Source of the DNA: Akkermansiaceae bacterium UBA5689
Lineage (GTDB): Bacteria > Verrucomicrobiota > Verrucomicrobiia > Verrucomicrobiales > Akkermansiaceae
Reading direction: 5' to 3'
NCBI GenBank assembly: GCA_002420305.1
Contig: DIHT01000053.1
Coordinates: 1 to 20,031 of the forward strand
DNA: 20,031 nt
Every line of letters begins with the position of its first letter. The stretch's first letter is position 1. The translations under genes were made by a program, and so were the position numbers. Shown piece after piece: positions 1-7,197 of the stretch. The notes under the pieces were generated by a model that was not told the DNA's origin, ran no database searches, and saw only the letters and a program-made list of their open reading frames with translations.

Positions 1-96
1 GGATCAAAGGCAAACGATGCCGTTTTGGCTCAAGCCGTTGTGAACGCCAAAACCGAGCTCGAAAAGATCAGGGAGCAGGTTCAGAATATTGAATGA
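1..96 (+). CDS. 3' end of an unidentified protein (partial)
   Basis: An open frame runs from the first base to a TGA at 94-96 and gives 31 residues. The translated tail is rich in Ala, Glu, Lys and Gln and ends in a heptad-like helix (TELEKIREQVQNIE), which suggests a C-terminal coiled coil. The 147 bases to the next likely start hold no hairpin plus T-run that I can see, so the gene may be cotranscribed with the ROK-like gene downstream. The family cannot be named from this fragment. That it is coding is inferred from the open frame and the helix-like composition. Confidence 0.55.
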   Translation, partial: GSKANDAVLAQAVVNAKTELEKIREQVQNIE

Positions 97-243
97 CTCC
101 CGGCCAGCAATGGGTTGTCTCTCGCTATCCGCGCCAAACGGGGTAGGGTCGACGCCACTCTGAAATCCGGAGCCTTCTACTCAGACTCGGCCCTAACCCA
201 GGGAAGCTGCTTTTTCCAAACCCACGTCTCATCTTTCGTCACG

Positions 244-1641
244 ATGCAGCTTCCTAGCCCCCGGCACCTCCCTCCACTGGACGTAGCCTTTGTTCCTGCC
301 GCTCTCTGGCACAGGACCTACCGGCGCCTCGTCGAGAACGATGCCAGAAGCAGTACCCTCCATCTGGCGCTTACACGTAAGGATGGCACTACCTTTAGGC
401 ACCAGTTGCGCATACTCCCTCACGAAGGAGGAAACAGAGAACTCAATAACAAGTATGTTGAGCGCACCGTTAAATTTCTCTTTTGGATGAAAGGCGGAAG
501 CCGTCTGCTCGTGGCGGGCGACGAATCTATCGTTACGTTGCTCACACAAACCTACTCAGAAGGTGGGGCCCGCTGTTTCGATCGCGAGGTCGTTGGACAG
601 GGAATATTCGGCGAACCCATCACCGTTGTCGCCTGCCCCCGGGAAGAGCTTCCCCCTTCCTCGGAAGAAAATGTGACCTTAGGAAGAAACCTCAATGGTT
701 GCAGGATTGGATTCGATCTCGGTGGGTCCGACCGAAAAGCTGCAGCCGTGATAGACGGAAAGGTGGTGTTCTCGGAGGAGATTCCGTGGGACCCTTATTT
801 CCAATCGGACCCTCAATACCATCTAGACGGGATTCGAGATACTCTCCAGAGGGCCGCCGCACATTTGCCGCGTGTAGACGCTATTGGTGGATCCGCGGCT
901 GGAGACTATATCAACAATGAAGTCCGGATTGCATCCCTTTTCCGGGGAATCAAGGATCAGAGCGTTTTTGACAGCGAGGTTCGCCCTATCTTTTTAAAGC
1001 TGCAGAAGGAATGGGGAGACATCCCCTTTGTCGTAATTAACGATGGTGAGGTAACCGCCCTTGCCGGGTCCATGAGCATGGGCGCCAATGCCGTGCTGGG
1101 CATTTCGATGGGGACTTCGCTTGCGGCCGGATACTGCACTCCCGGAGGGCGTATCACCCCTTGGATCAATGAACTCGCCTTTGCTCCTGTAGATTATCGG
1201 GACGATGCGCCCCGGGACGAATGGTCCGGAGATGCCGGGTGCGGTGTGCAGTATTTTTCCCAGCAGGCCGTCGCTCGCCTGGCCCCAGCGGCTGGCTTCA
1301 CCTTTGGTGACATGCCCTTCCCAGAGCAACTTCTGGAGGTGCAGGAAGCCATGGAAGAAGGCCATGACGGAGCCCGGGAGATTTATCAGTCGATCGGCAT
1401 CTATTTAGGTTATACCATCGCGCATTACGCTGATTTCTACCAGATTGAGAACCTCCTCACTCTTGGAAGAGTCACCTCCGGTCGGGGTGGAGAGCTTATA
1501 ATTGAAAAAGCTTCCGAGGTTCTTCGGGACGAATTCCCGCACCTGATAGAGCAGATCACAATGACGACTCCAGATGAACAGATGAAGCGACACGGCCAGG
1601 CCGTTGCCGCTGCGAGCCTTCCCGCCTGCTCCACAGCCTAA
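244..1641 (+). CDS. ROK-family sugar kinase-like protein
   Basis: This 465-residue protein resembles the ROK (repressor/ORF/kinase) sugar-kinase fold. The ATPase core starts near residue 157 with a phosphate-1 loop (GFDLGGSDRKAA). An acidic site follows near residue 266 (VVINDGEVTALAG, compare the ROK catalytic Asp in N-D-x-N), then a second phosphate loop near 286 (GISMGTSLAAGY) and an adenosine-side Gly loop near 408 (GRVTSGRGGEL). The usual ROK zinc motif CxCGxxGC is absent; a GDAGCGVQYFSQQA stretch lies in about that place. The first 155 residues are an extra domain without an obvious helix-turn-helix, so a kinase or sugar-binding role is likelier than a repressor role. The frame is open back to a TTG at 115, but that stretch does not look conserved; I chose the ATG at 244, which has no Shine-Dalgarno sequence. 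The PIG-L deacetylase 12 bases downstream suggests an amino-sugar substrate (inference). Confidence 0.75.
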   Translation: MQLPSPRHLPPLDVAFVPAALWHRTYRRLVENDARSSTLHLALTRKDGTTFRHQLRILPHEGGNRELNNKYVERTVKFLFWMKGGSRLLVAGDESIVTLLTQTYSEGGARCFDREVVGQGIFGEPITVVACPREELPPSSEENVTLGRNLNGCRIGFDLGGSDRKAAAVIDGKVVFSEEIPWDPYFQSDPQYHLDGIRDTLQRAAAHLPRVDAIGGSAAGDYINNEVRIASLFRGIKDQSVFDSEVRPIFLKLQKEWGDIPFVVINDGEVTALAGSMSMGANAVLGISMGTSLAAGYCTPGGRITPWINELAFAPVDYRDDAPRDEWSGDAGCGVQYFSQQAVARLAPAAGFTFGDMPFPEQLLEVQEAMEEGHDGAREIYQSIGIYLGYTIAHYADFYQIENLLTLGRVTSGRGGELIIEKASEVLRDEFPHLIEQITMTTPDEQMKRHGQAVAAASLPACSTA

Positions 1642-1653
1642 TCCAGCCCTCTC

Positions 1654-2502
1654 ATGAATTTTTCGAATTCCAACGCTGCCACCTTTATTCCCTCAGGTGA
1701 GTCTGAGCACTCTGCGCTCGCCAAGATCACTCATCTGGGGATTGGCGCTCATCAGGACGACCTGGAGTTTATGGCCTTTCATGGAATCGAGGCCTGCTAT
1801 CGGCAAACCGAAAAATGGTTTGGCGGAGTCACCTGCACCAATGGCGCAGGGAGCGCGAGGACGGGACTGTACAAGGATTACTCCGATGAGGAGATGTGCG
1901 AGGTTCGGCGTCGCGAGCAGGATCACGCAGCCGTCGTCGGCGATTATGCCGCCATGATTCAACTCGATTACCCCAGTATCGCCATCAAGGACCCGTCTAA
2001 CGGAGCCCCCGTCGAGGACCTCCTGTCCATCCTGAAGGCTACGACTCCAGATCTGGTTTACACTCACAACCCTGCTGACAAGCACTCTACACACGTGGCA
2101 GTTGCCGCAAACGTCCTGAAAGCGCTCCGAGCGCTGCCTTCCGAGCAGCAACCCAAGCAAGTTCTGGGGTGTGAAGTCTGGAGAGGACTTGATTGGATGC
2201 TTGATTCTGACAAAACCACACTCGATGTCAGTAGACGCCCTAACCTCGCAACCGCCATCGGAGGAATCTTCGACTCCCAGATTGCCGGAGGAAAGCGATA
2301 CGACCTTGCGGTGGACGGGCGACGAATCGCGAACGCCACCTTTTATGACTCTCATTCGGTCGATGATGCTGAAAAACTTTGGTTTGCCATGGACCTGACT
2401 CCTCTCGTCGAGGACCCCAGCCTCGATCCTCTAGAATTTACGATGTCCTTTATCCAAAGATTCGAAGAGGACGTCCGTGGGTCACTAGGAAAATATTTTT
2501 GA
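1654..2502 (+). CDS. PIG-L/LmbE-family N-deacetylase
   Basis: This 282-residue protein has the zinc-binding signature of the PIG-L/LmbE deacetylases, which remove acetyl groups from N-acetylglucosamine-type groups (MshB, BshB, PIG-L). GIGAHQDDLEF at residues 30-40 is the first metal and catalytic motif (AHxDDxE). HSTH at 144-147 supplies the second histidine pair. The conserved RRREQDHAA helix lies near residues 85-93. There is no signal peptide, so it is predicted to be cytoplasmic. The ATG follows the kinase-like stop by 12 bases without a recognisable ribosome binding site, so translational coupling is likely. The exact substrate cannot be read from sequence; an amino-sugar conjugate is the family-level expectation. 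Confidence 0.88.
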   Translation: MNFSNSNAATFIPSGESEHSALAKITHLGIGAHQDDLEFMAFHGIEACYRQTEKWFGGVTCTNGAGSARTGLYKDYSDEEMCEVRRREQDHAAVVGDYAAMIQLDYPSIAIKDPSNGAPVEDLLSILKATTPDLVYTHNPADKHSTHVAVAANVLKALRALPSEQQPKQVLGCEVWRGLDWMLDSDKTTLDVSRRPNLATAIGGIFDSQIAGGKRYDLAVDGRRIANATFYDSHSVDDAEKLWFAMDLTPLVEDPSLDPLEFTMSFIQRFEEDVRGSLGKYF

Positions 2503-2669
2503 GGCCCCCCTTCCTCGGTTCCGCCAAAAGCCTGCTGGGCTCGGATTTGAACTCTCCAGCTCCTACCTCATTCGGGTTTTGCAAGGGATCTCTTGTATGG
2601 AATGGCCCTTTGACTCTTCTCTAATTTCATCCATCCTGTTACCTTTCTCTCAGCCCTCTCTCCCGGTCA

Positions 2670-3974
2670 ATGCGACTTCTTTCTACTTCTCGCCCTGACA
2701 GCTTCTGCGCCACAGTGGTGGCCTCCTTACTGTTTACAGGAATCCTTACTGGATCCGGATTAGAGAATGGAGAGGTGCAGGCCAATGGACAGTTTCTCTC
2801 AGGTGGAACAGCCCTCGGTCAGGAAGGATCCCTATCCTTGGAAGTGGCCTCTCCGGCATCTGGCCAACTACCTCCGCCTCCCAACGCGGCACCATCTCTT
2901 GCCAGAATCAACGGCTCCATGCTCTCCGTGAGCCACTTGGCAACTGCCGGGTCAAACAGCGAACTCGGCCAATTTAACTCTGCCGCACAGACCCTCGTTG
3001 AATACGTTGATAACATTGTCGTGAGCGCCGAGGGAATCGCTCCCGGCACAGAACTTATTCTAACCGTGGCTTGGGATGTTTCCGGGCAGTCCATTTTCAA
3101 TGCCCCGAATCGTATTCGCACTCGTAGCAGACTCCTCCTCGATGCTGCCGGCATAGCACTTAACCCTGATCCGGACGCTCCGGAGCCACCCAGACAGGCA
3201 TGGTCCCGGGATTTCTCAAACTACGAGGAAACGACAGAAGGTGAATTCGGCCAGATCCAATTTGATTTTCTTGTGCAGGCTGGAGTTCCCCGCCCCGGGA
3301 ACATTCGTATGCGCAGCGCAGCCGGAGTCATTGTCGGCGGCTCGGGGTCTACCTTCACAGGCAACTATAATTGTCAGGCCATAGGGGCCCTTACCGCTGA
3401 AGTAGTCGGGGCTACCGGCCTTAGGACCAAAAGCGGCGAGACGCTCTATCGATGGACAACCAACTCGCAATCTGGAATCGACTACGGATCCCGTGACGAC
3501 GATCCGCCCCAGGGCCCCACGCTCACAATCGGCACCTCGGAGGTTGGGGAGGAATTCTCAGCACTATCGTGGGCCTCTCGGGAGAATCACTTCTATCTGA
3601 TCGAAGCTGCCACCAGTAATGGCCTTTGGGCCCTCGTAACAGAAGTGCCCGGAACTGGTCTGCCGCTCAGCATTGACCTGCTCAATGAGGGTCGAACCAC
3701 AGGTTATCGCATCCGGGAAGTTTTTGGCTCTCAGTCTAGTGATCATGTCGTGAGAGCCCCGGTCCTGCAGGTATTGAAGAACCACAGTGACGGTCTGAAC
3801 ATACGCCTCGCATGGAACACCCATCCTCAGGAGATCTACCAGCTCAACGAAATCCTTCCCGACGGAACTGAATCACCAGCTTTTGCGGTGTCCGGCGACG
3901 GAGCTGCAACTTGGTTTGATTTTGCGCCTGAAACCCAGAGCCGGGTGTTTCAAGTCAGGGCCATTAAAAATTAA
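2670..3974 (+). CDS. secreted protein with two tandem C-terminal beta modules, function unknown
   Basis: This is a 434-residue protein with a probable Sec signal: a short basic start, then a hydrophobic segment at about residues 12-28. Residues 60-250 look like a beta-rich extracellular region. Two related C-terminal modules follow, at about 297-352 and 377-432. Each begins with a Leu-x-Trp or Leu-Ala-Trp strand (LSWAS, RLAWN) and contains a Tyr plus acidic pattern (FYLIEAATSNGLW; IYQLNEILPDG). Each ends with an aromatic-x-Val/Ile-Arg strand (YRIREVF; FQVRAIK). This is the style of fibronectin-like modules repeated in secreted Verrucomicrobiota proteins (general knowledge, not checked). No C-terminal sorting tail is visible. 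The upstream spacer is pyrimidine-rich and has no Shine-Dalgarno sequence. The role is unknown; adhesion or carbohydrate binding is speculative. Confidence 0.72.
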   Translation: MRLLSTSRPDSFCATVVASLLFTGILTGSGLENGEVQANGQFLSGGTALGQEGSLSLEVASPASGQLPPPPNAAPSLARINGSMLSVSHLATAGSNSELGQFNSAAQTLVEYVDNIVVSAEGIAPGTELILTVAWDVSGQSIFNAPNRIRTRSRLLLDAAGIALNPDPDAPEPPRQAWSRDFSNYEETTEGEFGQIQFDFLVQAGVPRPGNIRMRSAAGVIVGGSGSTFTGNYNCQAIGALTAEVVGATGLRTKSGETLYRWTTNSQSGIDYGSRDDDPPQGPTLTIGTSEVGEEFSALSWASRENHFYLIEAATSNGLWALVTEVPGTGLPLSIDLLNEGRTTGYRIREVFGSQSSDHVVRAPVLQVLKNHSDGLNIRLAWNTHPQEIYQLNEILPDGTESPAFAVSGDGAATWFDFAPETQSRVFQVRAIKN

Positions 3975-4013
3975 AGGCCAGGACCGCAAGTTCGCTTTCA
4001 ACCAAGGTCCTGG
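3963..4013 (-). terminator. putative rho-independent terminator of hemB, spanning its stop codon
   Basis: A perfect 8 bp inverted repeat, CCAGGACC (3978-3985) and GGTCCTGG (4006-4013), has a 20-base loop that contains the hemB stop at 3998-4000. Read on the minus strand, the hairpin is followed by CC and then a T-rich run TTTAATTTTTAAT (3963-3975). The long loop makes it weaker than a textbook terminator. It also sits at the 3' end of the converging secreted-protein gene. Confidence 0.5.
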
Positions 4014-4984
4014 GCAGCCTCCTTGGCAAAATAGGTCAAGATCACATCAGCCCCGGCTCTCTTGATCCCCAGCAGACTCTCAAAAATAACGGCCTTCTCA
4101 TCAAGCCATCCTGCCGCGCTCGCTGACTTGATCATGAGGTATTCGCCGCTGACCTGATACGCCGCGAGAGGCAGAGGAGTCTCCTTTCGCAAGGTCGCAA
4201 TAACATCAAGGTAGGGACCAGCCGGCTTGACCATGATCATGTCCGCTCCTTCCTCTTCATCCAGACGAAGCTCACGGATAGCCTCCCTGATGTTGGCAGG
4301 ATCCATCTGGTAGCTTTTCTTGTCTCCCTCTTTGGGAGCAGAATCGAGAGCCCCTCGAAATGGCCCGTAATAAGATGACGCGTATTTAGCTGTATAGCTC
4401 AATATGGAAACCCCTTGGTGGTCAGCATGATCCAACGCCGCCCGAATCGCTTTGACCCGCCCGTCCATCATATCGCTGGGTCCAACCATGTCTGCACCTG
4501 CCTCCGCATGGCAGAGAGCCTGACGACAGAGGAGCTCAACCGTCTCATCATTCAGGACCTCGAGCACACCGTTTTCTCCCCGGCTCACCAAGCCATCCTG
4601 CCCATCGGAATTGTAGGGATCTAGAGCGACATCCGTAATAACAACCAGGGACGGGAAAGCAGTTTTAAGAGCCCTGACTGCCCTTGGAACGAGTCCTTCT
4701 GGATTTACAGATTCCTCCGCTCCTGGGCTCTTGAGCGCACTGTCAATGGCAGGAAACAGAATGACACAGGGAATCCCCAGAGCATGGGCCTCACCCGCCT
4801 CCTTGACGAGCCCATCCAACGACCAGCGCGTACACCCCGGCATTGAGAGAATGCTCTCGTTTTCTTCCCGGTCATGAAGGAAGAGAGGGTAGACGAAGTC
4901 TGACGGCGATAGAACTGTCTCTCCGACCATCGCCCGAACGGCTGATGACTTACGGTTTCTTCTGGGGCGCTGGTAAAGGTTCAT
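3998..4984 (-). CDS. hemB: delta-aminolevulinic acid dehydratase (porphobilinogen synthase)
   Basis: This enzyme condenses two 5-aminolevulinate molecules to porphobilinogen in haem and tetrapyrrole biosynthesis. The 328-residue length fits the family. The two active-site lysines are visible: K200 in SYTAKYASSYYGPFR and K253 in MIMVKPAGPYLD. The segment TDVALDPYNSDGQDG (117-131) is where zinc-type enzymes carry three cysteines; here Ala and Asp residues replace them, as in the magnesium-responsive, zinc-independent class known from Pseudomonas. The ATG lies 9 bases after the cysS stop with no clear ribosome binding site, so it is probably in one operon with cysS. A hairpin overlapping the stop codon probably ends transcription. 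Confidence 0.97.
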   Translation of the reverse strand: MNLYQRPRRNRKSSAVRAMVGETVLSPSDFVYPLFLHDREENESILSMPGCTRWSLDGLVKEAGEAHALGIPCVILFPAIDSALKSPGAEESVNPEGLVPRAVRALKTAFPSLVVITDVALDPYNSDGQDGLVSRGENGVLEVLNDETVELLCRQALCHAEAGADMVGPSDMMDGRVKAIRAALDHADHQGVSILSYTAKYASSYYGPFRGALDSAPKEGDKKSYQMDPANIREAIRELRLDEEEGADMIMVKPAGPYLDVIATLRKETPLPLAAYQVSGEYLMIKSASAAGWLDEKAVIFESLLGIKRAGADVILTYFAKEAAQDLG

Positions 4985-4993
4985 GACTATATT

Positions 4994-6421
4994 CTACAGG
5001 GGTTTCAATTCGTATCCATCCTGTCCGTCTTTGACAGCCCACCCCAGACTCTGGATTTCCTCGCGCAGGATATCTGCTCCTTCCCAGTCCTTGTTTTCGC
5101 GAGCTATCTGGCGCTTTGCCGCTGCGGCAACCACTTCGGGCGGTGCCTCTAGGACTTCAGGATCCGGCAACCGCAGCCCAAGAGCAGCGAGAATAGCGTG
5201 AAATCCAAGCCAGTTCACTCCCGGGTCACCCTCAGTTTCTGCAATACGGAGGCCCCTGAAAAGCTGCCCAAGTCCCTCCGGAGTATTTAGATCATCATTC
5301 AGAGCAGCCAATGCCGGTGCAAATACTCCTAGGTCATCAAGGCCACACAGTTCTCTGTAAGAAGGCACATTCTCCCCTTCCCGCCCAGCTGCCTTAGCAA
5401 GAAGGGCCTCCCCTTTGGTTAATTTAGACAGGGCCTCCCGAGCCGCGTGCAGCCCATCAAAAGTAAAATTAAGCTGCTTTCGGTGATGAGCCCCGATCAG
5501 GGCATAACGCACTTCCATCGCCGTAGCCCCCGGATCCCTTTCCAGATCGGCCAAGGTGTAAAGGTTGTTCAGGGACTTGGACATCTTCTCTCCATCGACC
5601 ATGAGGAATCGGGGATGAAACCATACCCTTGCAAAGTCCCCGCCACATGCACACCGAGACTGCGCGATTTCATTCTCGTGATGTGGGAACTTGAGGTCCT
5701 CTCCCCCACTATGAAGGTCAAAGCTTTCACCGAGATATTTATAGCTCATCGCAGAGCACTCCAGATGCCACCCAGGCCGACCCTCTCCCCATGGACTATC
5801 CCAGTAGTTTTCTCCATCCTCAGGGCGGCGACCCTTCCAGAGTACAAAGTCGGAAACACTATCCTTTTCATATTCATCCGCATTTGCCCGCTCTCCCTGC
5901 GTCTTTCCTAACTCAAGGTCCTGCTGATCTAGACGAGCAAGTTTTCCGTAGTCCTCATAAGAGGCAATCTGGAAGTAGACAGATCCGTCCTCTGAGCAAT
6001 AGGCATTTCCATTTTTCACCAGAGTCTCAATCATCGCGATCTGCTCAGGAATATGCTCAACCGCGCTCGGTTCAATATGCGGCGCAAGACAATTGAGAGC
6101 CTCGCAGTCCTCGTGAAATCGCCTTGTCCATTTTCCGGTAAAATCCGCCAGCGACATTCCCGATACCTGTGAATCACGTATGGTCTTGTCGTCAACATCC
6201 GTGATATTCCGGACGTGCTTCGTCCTCACTCCTCCCACTTCCAAGACGCGCCGAAGGACGTCATTCAGGACAAAAGTCCTGAAATTGCCGATATGTGCCG
6301 AGCCATACACTGTGGGTCCACAGCAGTAAAAACCAAAGACCCGGCCATCGGCTGGCTCCAATACGCGCATCTCGCGCGTCATGGTATCGAACAAACGCAC
6401 GCCGTGCTCTAACGGGACCAC
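4994..6421 (-). CDS. cysS: cysteinyl-tRNA synthetase
   Basis: This class I aminoacyl-tRNA synthetase charges tRNA-Cys. The family landmarks occur in order: the zinc-ligand region YCCGPTVY at about 32-39, the HIGH signature as HIGN at 43-46, WHLECSAMS (second zinc Cys), the HSGGEDLKFPHHENE block, and the KMSKS loop EKMSKSLNN near residue 287. The frame extends upstream to 6508, but a GTG at 6419-6421 gives 475 residues, close to the usual length of about 460. It is preceded at five bases by GGAG within GGAGAAGGG, the clearest Shine-Dalgarno sequence in the window, so I use that start. hemB follows after 9 bases. Confidence 0.96.
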   Translation of the reverse strand: MVPLEHGVRLFDTMTREMRVLEPADGRVFGFYCCGPTVYGSAHIGNFRTFVLNDVLRRVLEVGGVRTKHVRNITDVDDKTIRDSQVSGMSLADFTGKWTRRFHEDCEALNCLAPHIEPSAVEHIPEQIAMIETLVKNGNAYCSEDGSVYFQIASYEDYGKLARLDQQDLELGKTQGERANADEYEKDSVSDFVLWKGRRPEDGENYWDSPWGEGRPGWHLECSAMSYKYLGESFDLHSGGEDLKFPHHENEIAQSRCACGGDFARVWFHPRFLMVDGEKMSKSLNNLYTLADLERDPGATAMEVRYALIGAHHRKQLNFTFDGLHAAREALSKLTKGEALLAKAAGREGENVPSYRELCGLDDLGVFAPALAALNDDLNTPEGLGQLFRGLRIAETEGDPGVNWLGFHAILAALGLRLPDPEVLEAPPEVVAAAAKRQIARENKDWEGADILREEIQSLGWAVKDGQDGYELKPL

Positions 6422-6430
6422 CCCTTCTCC
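6422..6430 (-). promoter_or_regulatory. ribosome binding site of cysS
   Basis: On the minus strand GGAGAAGGG lies directly before the GTG at 6421, with five bases between GGAG and the start codon. It decides the cysS start against the upstream in-frame alternatives. A perfect inverted repeat lies one base upstream. Confidence 0.7.
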
Positions 6431-6431
6431 G

Positions 6432-6445
6432 CAAGCCTCGGCTTG
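6432..6445 (-). repeat. small hairpin just 5' of the cysS ribosome binding site
   Basis: CAAGCCGAGGCTTG is a perfect inverted repeat, able to form five G-C/A-T pairs around a CGAG loop. It sits one base upstream of the GGAGAAGGG Shine-Dalgarno sequence on the cysS strand. It could influence ribosome access, but a repeat this short can occur by chance. Confidence 0.35.
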
Positions 6446-6556
6446 ATGTAACGGATTGGCTCCTTGGCGATATAAGGATGGGAAACCCCCGAAAGCACTT
6501 AGGCCCACACCTTATTCGAGAACCTTCGGTTATCCCTAATACGGGAAAACGACCCC

Positions 6557-6584
6557 TTGCAGTGACTCTTTCCCTTGCTACACA
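6557..6584 (+). promoter_or_regulatory. candidate promoter of the two-helix membrane protein gene
   Basis: TTGCAG (6557-6562) and TACACA (6579-6584) are separated by 16 bases. The -10 is preceded by TGC, giving an extended -10. Seven bases then lead to the GTG at 6592, so transcription would begin at or next to the start codon. No other expression evidence is available. Confidence 0.4.
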
Positions 6585-6591
6585 TTTCGGT

Positions 6592-7197
6592 GTGGCTACT
6601 CCTGAAAAAGCCCCGTTCACACCGGAACAGAAACGAGCCCTTGTTATAGGCGGAGGGCTGATTCTCGCAGCTGCCGGCCTTCTGTTGCTTATCTGGCTAG
6701 GCATGTTCCTCCCAGGATTTGCCGGTGAAGTCTTCCGCAAGATGGCCGGCTTTCTCTGGACTCCTCTCATTCTTGATTTCTCCCTGTTTATCCTCGGGGT
6801 CATCCTCGTCCTCTCCCTGAACTGGTATATTCGAGTCAGAAAAGGAGATGAATGCGTTTACCTTGAGCAGGTGGAAGACCCTCCCGACGGGCTCCCAGAA
6901 AGAGCGCGCTCCGCCATCTTTAGCGAGGAACCCCAACCTCAGGGGCTTGGCCCGAAACTTGCCGCCATTGAAGGAGCTCTCGCACTCAATGATCTTTCCG
7001 AGGCAACCAGTCTTCTTTTTGAGCTCCCTGAGAGCCACCTCGAGGACTCTGAGGTCCTTGCCCTGCGAATTGCACTGGCACGGTGCAAGGAACATACCGG
7101 CAAGGCGGACCGGCTTCTCCAAAAACTCATGGCTCAGTCTCCCCAGCACCCTCTTTGTAAGAATGAGGAGGACCCGGGCCTCCCTCAGGGAAGTTGA
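6592..7197 (+). CDS. small membrane protein with two transmembrane helices and a TPR-like cytosolic tail
   Basis: With the chosen GTG start the protein has 201 residues. Strong hydrophobic segments at about 16-38 and 53-79 predict two membrane helices. They are followed by a charged soluble region of about 120 residues. Residues 120-183 form amphipathic alpha-helix pairs of TPR-like character (LAAIEGALALNDLSEATSLL, then LALRIALARCKEHTGKADRL). No family is recognised. The frame is open further upstream across the cysS 5' end; an in-frame ATG at 6480 is an alternative, but the extra residues look non-coding. The candidate promoter seven bases upstream favours 6592. The last 71 bases overlap the convergent potassium-channel gene, so the two transcripts are complementary there. 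Confidence 0.6.
   Translation: MATPEKAPFTPEQKRALVIGGGLILAAAGLLLLIWLGMFLPGFAGEVFRKMAGFLWTPLILDFSLFILGVILVLSLNWYIRVRKGDECVYLEQVEDPPDGLPERARSAIFSEEPQPQGLGPKLAAIEGALALNDLSEATSLLFELPESHLEDSEVLALRIALARCKEHTGKADRLLQKLMAQSPQHPLCKNEEDPGLPQGS

Noticed and set aside
43..46. HIGN instead of HIGH in CysRS (residue positions in the protein encoded at 4994-6421)
   Set aside because: HIGN is a usual variant in cysteinyl-tRNA synthetases, not an anomaly.
115..243. N-terminal extension of the ROK-like protein from a TTG at 115
   Set aside because: The 43 extra residues look unlike a domain or signal peptide, and the ATG at 244 gives a cleaner N-terminus. It cannot be fully excluded because neither start has a ribosome binding site.
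1693..2355. 220-codon minus-strand open frame opposite the PIG-L gene
   Set aside because: It is a shadow of a gene with clear catalytic motifs; the translation shows no domain and is Arg/Ser/Gly-rich as expected for antisense.
2503..2669. Terminator or promoter between the PIG-L and secreted-protein genes
   Set aside because: Only a four-pair stem (AGCC with GGCT) without a T-run, and no convincing -35/-10 pair, are present.
6422..6508. Upstream extension of the cysS frame to 6508
   Set aside because: The GTG at 6421 has a well-placed Shine-Dalgarno sequence and gives the normal family length.
6295..6591. 5' extension of the two-helix membrane protein across the cysS start
   Set aside because: The extra residues are low in plausibility, antisense to cysS, and a candidate promoter lies within the stretch.
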